DNA of 64,000 nt from an uncultured Clostridia bacterium (GTDB lineage: Bacteria; Bacillota; Clostridia; Oscillospirales; Acutalibacteraceae), in the NCBI GenBank assembly GCA_947369085.1, contig CANBJR010000004.1:35411-99410 (forward strand), given 5' to 3'. A program made the position numbers and the translations under genes. Below, piece by piece: positions 61,041 through 64,000 of this stretch. Position 1 is the first letter of the stretch, and each line of letters opens with the position of its first letter. The notes beneath the pieces were generated by a model. That model made no database searches, was not told the origin of the DNA, and saw nothing but the letters and a program-made list of their open reading frames with translations.

Positions 61041-61051
61041 ATTATCCTCCG

Positions 61052-61068
61052 AATATACATTGTATATT
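61052..61068 (-). promoter_or_regulatory. Perfect palindromic operator of the restriction genes
   Basis: AATATACA-T-TGTATATT is perfectly symmetric and lies between the -10 box and the ribosome-binding site of the endonuclease gene, overlapping the expected transcript start. A repressor or controller site is likely by position; no dedicated C-protein gene is seen next to it. Confidence 0.6.
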
Positions 61069-61072
61069 TAAA

Positions 61073-61101
61073 ATTATATCACAGGTTGTTTGTAAAAACA
61101 A
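61073..61101 (-). promoter_or_regulatory. SigA promoter of the restriction-modification operon
   Basis: On the minus strand TTGTTT, 17 bp, TATAAT, about 33 bp before the ATG at 61040. Confidence 0.75.
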
Positions 61102-61206
61102 TCTGGGAAATTCATAATTACGATTTATAGTTGGATTTTTGTATTATCGCTGGACTTATGCAAAGCTTTGTGGTATATGTTTGTGCTACGAAAGGTGGCA
61201 TAAACT

Positions 61207-61470
61207 ATGGATACACTCGAAGATTTATACTATGGAAACTTATTTCCTCACGAAAAATGTGCAAAGCTTGATGATGAAATGAAAGAGTTGCTTGGTTTAC
61301 TCAACAGAAATGAAGAAAAGCTCATAGCAACTCTTTCCGACAAGCAGAAAGAAACCTTTGAAAAATACAAAGACTGCAAGCAGGAAATTTCTGAAATCGG
61401 AGAACGAAACGCATTTCTAAATGGCTTTCGGTTAGGAGCGAGAATCATCATTGAAGTTGTCAATAACTAA
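61207..61470 (+). CDS. DUF6809-like small protein
   Basis: This 87-residue helical protein begins with the motif LEDLYYGN and ends with FLNGFRLGARIIIEV, the pattern of the DUF6809 family common on clostridial mobile elements. Its function is unknown. AAAGGTGG lies 8 nt before the ATG. It is divergent from the restriction operon and ends in a strong two-way terminator. Confidence 0.8.
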   Translation: MDTLEDLYYGNLFPHEKCAKLDDEMKELLGLLNRNEEKLIATLSDKQKETFEKYKDCKQEISEIGERNAFLNGFRLGARIIIEVVNN

Positions 61471-61511
61471 AAAGGCGGATAGGTAATTATTAACATTGCC
61501 TATCCGCTTTT
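61471..61511. terminator. Bidirectional terminator
   Basis: AAAAGGCGGATAGG and CCTATCCGCTTTT form a 13-bp GC-containing stem with a 15-nt loop; A and T runs on either side serve both the rightward small gene and the leftward sigma-like gene. Confidence 0.92.
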
Positions 61512-61528
61512 AGCTGCTATTGAATTTG

Positions 61529-62341
61529 CTATTGCTGTAATTCTTCTTTCAATTGTTCCAAAATATTCTTTAATCTCTTTTCTGCACCTTCAGCTGTCAA
61601 ACCGACTCTCAATGATGCTTCACGGATTGTAATTTTATCCTTGCTTTTCAGACAGTCGGGACAGATACCAAAGACTAACTCAATCAGCCTTAAATCCTGC
61701 GGATTGAGTTTACTCAAAGCCGTTCTTAATTTTTCTCTCTGTTCGTTTTTGAAATATATTTCCTCAGGGGACAATGTATCCATTTCAACATCAGTGATTG
61801 AAAAATTGAAATAATTTTCACTATCTTGATTGTGAATATCAAGATTGCTGTTCTGCTTAAACCAAGTTAAAGTAATAATGCAGTTACGCACTGTGTTCTT
61901 TGAAATTTTTAATTCATTTGCAATGTCCGTGACTGCTTCTTCAAGAGGTTTATCATTCTGCTGTTGCGAGTACAGCAATGCTACTTTTCGTAAATTCTGA
62001 TACAGGTTATTATTGTCGATATGTACATTACCGCAGACAGTACGGACATATTCGTGCCACGCTTTGAGCATTCTATATTTTATGAGTTGCAGTAAGGGTA
62101 TATCCGAATCGTAGCTTTGCAGTTCGCTCCACAGCAGAGATGAAAAGATTTGTTTCAAGTCGTCAATTCTATTACTATCCAAATCGTATTTCTTTATAAA
62201 CAGTTGAGCGTTTCTGTTGAGTACAGGCTCATAAATATAAAGAAATTCATTAAAGTATTTTTCATCCTTTGTTTCTCTGTAGCGTGTAAAATAATCATTC
62301 AAGTTATCAAGCCTGATTGGAATATAATCAAGCTGATACAT
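61529..62341 (-). CDS. Sigma-70-like factor of the mobile element
   Basis: This 270-residue protein resembles a small sigma-70 factor: a region-2-like part (about 20-110, with YFNEFLYIYEPVLNRNAQLFI and DLKQIFSSLLW) and a region-4 helix-turn-helix at the C-terminus (IREASLRVGLTAEGAEKRLKNIL, seen about 238-262), with an additional HTH-like stretch ITDIANELKISKNTVRN near 135-150. It could direct transcription of element genes. It lies 10 bp downstream of the next gene on the same strand, so they form an operon. Confidence 0.78.
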   Translation of the reverse strand: MYQLDYIPIRLDNLNDYFTRYRETKDEKYFNEFLYIYEPVLNRNAQLFIKKYDLDSNRIDDLKQIFSSLLWSELQSYDSDIPLLQLIKYRMLKAWHEYVRTVCGNVHIDNNNLYQNLRKVALLYSQQQNDKPLEEAVTDIANELKISKNTVRNCIITLTWFKQNSNLDIHNQDSENYFNFSITDVEMDTLSPEEIYFKNEQREKLRTALSKLNPQDLRLIELVFGICPDCLKSKDKITIREASLRVGLTAEGAEKRLKNILEQLKEELQQ

Positions 62342-62351
62342 TTTATTTTCC

Positions 62352-63500
62352 TTAATCTTTCATAGCCTCCTCATATATTTTTGAAAGCTCCATATCTTTT
62401 TCGTATTGATTTTCGGCATAGTCAAAATCGACATTAGCTAAATTGATATAATAATCAATAAGCTCCTTTGCCTTGGCAGATACATTCGCACTGTATTTGC
62501 CGAGGCTTTTATTTTTGCGGATAGAATCGTAACGATTTTTCCACAGAACATAATACGGACTGTCGGATTTTCTCTGCTTTTTCATTTTCCTTTTTGTGAC
62601 TTCCGGGTGCTTTGCAATGTATGAGCAAGGCACACCGTATTTCTTATTTACCGTACTGCAATAAAGTTGATTGCGTGCTGTTGTCATAAAGAAATATCTG
62701 TCGCAAATATCGCATCTCCAAAGATAGTGACCATGAATATATCCTTCAAATAAATCCGTCATCAGAAAGTCTTTCAGATTATTGTAATAAACCTTCCGGT
62801 AAATCTTACTTGTGCCGTTTTCAGACTCTACCACAGGGATTATTGTTGCTCTCGTGCCGAATGGGTGGCTGTTAACGTCAAATATAAAATTCATATACGG
62901 GTCGTTTATAAAATCGCTGAATGCTTCTGCGAGTTCTGCTTTTGTTCGTGCGTTATTTTTTACTATTTTATTTGTAATCTGAAACACGACAGATGAATAA
63001 TATTTTACTTCCTTTACAGCTGATGAAATAAAGAAACCGATTAAGAAAGCCGTTTCTAAATCAACAGATGCTTTGACTAACTCATCTAATTTTTCTGAAA
63101 TTTTTATTCTATATTCATTCTTTGTGAATCGTTCATATTCCTCATAAAGTTTGATTTTCTCTTCTGTGAAAAACTCATTGATTATTTCTTTGCATTTCTT
63201 GATGTCAAATATTTTAAAGATTTCATATTGACTCAAAACATCAATAACTGAAATTATTTTTGCACGATAATTTAAAAAATCGGTTCTGTTAAAATCCTTA
63301 TTTAATAATTCTTCTGTGAAATTTTTTAAATCTTCAAAAATACTTTCATCAATAAAGCGACTATCGGTATCCATTACAAGAAAACTTGTGTAACCGATAG
63401 GATATTCTTTATCGCTGATTGCACACTTATCTTTCTTATATGTGACGCTAAAAAGATTAGTTGTATTCAGCTTTTTCAGTACATTGTCCTTTAAGTCCAT
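62352..63500 (-). CDS. DUF6076-like protein with zinc-binding motif
   Basis: This 382-residue protein has a long helical N-terminal region and a C-terminal Cys cluster: WRCDICDRYFFMTT (about 262-275) followed by YCS and a further Cys (about 281-293), typical of DUF6076-type proteins found near sigma-like genes on clostridial elements. The basic segment after it (RKMKKQRK) may contact nucleic acid. Function is unknown. It has a good promoter at 63519-63547 and GGAG 8 nt before ATG. Confidence 0.72.
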   Translation of the reverse strand: MDLKDNVLKKLNTTNLFSVTYKKDKCAISDKEYPIGYTSFLVMDTDSRFIDESIFEDLKNFTEELLNKDFNRTDFLNYRAKIISVIDVLSQYEIFKIFDIKKCKEIINEFFTEEKIKLYEEYERFTKNEYRIKISEKLDELVKASVDLETAFLIGFFISSAVKEVKYYSSVVFQITNKIVKNNARTKAELAEAFSDFINDPYMNFIFDVNSHPFGTRATIIPVVESENGTSKIYRKVYYNNLKDFLMTDLFEGYIHGHYLWRCDICDRYFFMTTARNQLYCSTVNKKYGVPCSYIAKHPEVTKRKMKKQRKSDSPYYVLWKNRYDSIRKNKSLGKYSANVSAKAKELIDYYINLANVDFDYAENQYEKDMELSKIYEEAMKD

Positions 63501-63518
63501 AGTATCAACTCCGTTTAT

Positions 63519-63547
63519 ATTATATCACTTTACAAATAAATTCACAA
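63519..63547 (-). promoter_or_regulatory. SigA promoter of the DUF6076-sigma operon
   Basis: On the minus strand TTGTGA, 17 bp, consensus TATAAT, 19 bp before the start codon, so the leader is very short. Confidence 0.8.
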
Positions 63548-63705
63548 GTATCCAGGAAAGCAAATTGTGTTGTCACGTACTTTTACGGTTTTTTGAAAAT
63601 TTTTGACATTTATATATTAGAGGACAAAAGGAGTGATGAGGTTATGATTTATTAAAACTTTATACGGATTTAATTATTAAAAATGAAAGGATGTGGATAA
63701 CCAAT

Positions 63706-64000
63706 ATGGTTAAAAAATTTAAAAAACTTGAAATCTTTGATGGTGAAAGTCTTATGGACGAAAGAATTGAGCCGTTACAATTTTGCATTGATACTTTACT
63801 TCCACAGGGATTAATTATTCTTGCAGGTCCGCCAAAGGTAGGTAAATCCTGGCTTGTGCTTGATTGGTGCTTAAGCATTTCCAAAGGAGAAAAGGTCTGG
63901 AACTATAATACCAAGCATGGCACAACACTCTGTCTATGCCTTGAAGATAACAAAAGGCGATTGCAAAAACGACTTAATGTAATCACAGATGATGTGCCGA
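63706..64000 (+). CDS. AAA_25/RepA-like ATPase (partial, C-terminus off window)
   Basis: About 98 codons are visible. The Walker A motif GPPKVGKS (about 47-54) follows the LPQGLIILA strand, and the LCLEDNKRRLQKRL sequence after the P-loop (near 77-90) is typical of RepA-like hexameric ATPases of the AAA_25 class encoded on clostridial mobile elements, where they serve in replication. ATG 63706 is chosen; ATG 63691 in frame is possible, and neither has ideal spacing to AAAGGA. The 205-bp gap upstream holds a TTGACA (63603-63608) without a convincing -10. Confidence 0.8.
   Translation, partial: MVKKFKKLEIFDGESLMDERIEPLQFCIDTLLPQGLIILAGPPKVGKSWLVLDWCLSISKGEKVWNYNTKHGTTLCLCLEDNKRRLQKRLNVITDDVP

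Larger units (their letters stand above)
52346..64000. mobile_element. Integrative element at tRNA-Leu(UAG), right part outside window
   Basis: The region right of the tRNA remnant is visibly richer in A+T than the core, with no housekeeping gene. It carries hallmark accessory functions: a defence-type ATPase, restriction-modification genes, HTH and sigma-like regulators and an AAA_25/RepA-like ATPase. No integrase, relaxase or conjugation gene is within the window, so whether it is an integrative mobilisable element, a prophage satellite or a defence island cannot be decided. The other att site should lie beyond 64,000. Confidence 0.8.

Noticed and set aside
1..64000. CRISPR array or rRNA genes
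   Set aside because: No regularly spaced repeat series with unique spacers and no rRNA-like sequence was seen on reading the window; the only spaced repeats are the two copies at 55937-55987.

Overview
The window is about 52 kb of ordinary chromosome from a low-to-moderate GC, spore-forming-lineage Firmicute, followed by about 11.6 kb of an AT-richer integrated element that runs off the right edge. The gene set points to Clostridia, most likely the Ruminococcaceae/Oscillospiraceae: ylxM-ffh, a ptsH-type HPr carrying both His15 and Ser46, the spore genes ylbJ, yqfC and yqfD, tepA next to ftsK/spoIIIE, CNNM/CorC, nrdR, and a mraZ-led division cluster. This placement is by gene content and order only.

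Regions 1-28 kb hold housekeeping operons. ylxM-ffh (SRP) read leftward. phoH-ybeY-dgkA-era, a GNAT gene, a REP-type transposase, yqzL-recO-mutS2, rimM-trmD, ptsH, uvrC, rsmD-coaD and a coiled-coil gene read rightward. A lipoprotein gene faces a leftward block of PAP2 phosphatase, asnB and ylbJ. Then come yqfC-yqfD, ymdB, fakA-like, recG, dacF and nrdR. Many units have clear SigA promoters and intrinsic terminators, listed below.

Region 28-41 kb is the division and cell-wall (dcw) cluster: mraZ-rsmH-ftsL-PBP(ftsI/spoVD)-mraY-ftsW-murG-murA-divIB-ftsZ. murB, C, D, E, F, ftsA and sepF are absent from it. A 156-bp palindromic MITE-like unit sits directly after the murG stop codon, and structured non-coding stretches precede ftsL and the PBP gene. 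Region 41-52 kb carries a CNNM/CBS protein (leftward), tepA, uppP, ftsK, a YgiQ-type radical SAM enzyme, tyrS, mscL with a zinc ribbon, an amidase_3-like protein and a RimJ-type acetyltransferase.

At 52,346-52,397 lies the 3' half of a tRNA-Leu(UAG), cut exactly in the anticodon loop and followed by its own terminator. This is the expected chromosome-side attachment scar of a tyrosine-recombinase element, so everything to its right appears to be an integrative element. Inside it are a RloA/AbiL-like AAA ATPase, a 39-residue basic protein with a strong promoter and structured leader, a YfbU-like protein, an unrecognised 307-residue protein, a protein with a duplicated HTH-like module, an excisionase-like HTH protein, a restriction-modification pair whose methylase closely resembles M.HaeIII (GGCC), a DUF6809-like protein, a sigma-70-like factor, a DUF6076-like zinc-binding protein and the start of an AAA_25/RepA-like ATPase. 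The recombinase and the reconstituted tRNA gene are expected beyond position 64,000.

The most noteworthy items are the tRNA boundary, the element's compact defence-like cargo with palindromic operators, the REP-like hairpin that occurs both upstream of and inside its own transposase gene, the palindromic unit in the dcw cluster, and the out-of-frame overlap of yqzL with recO.
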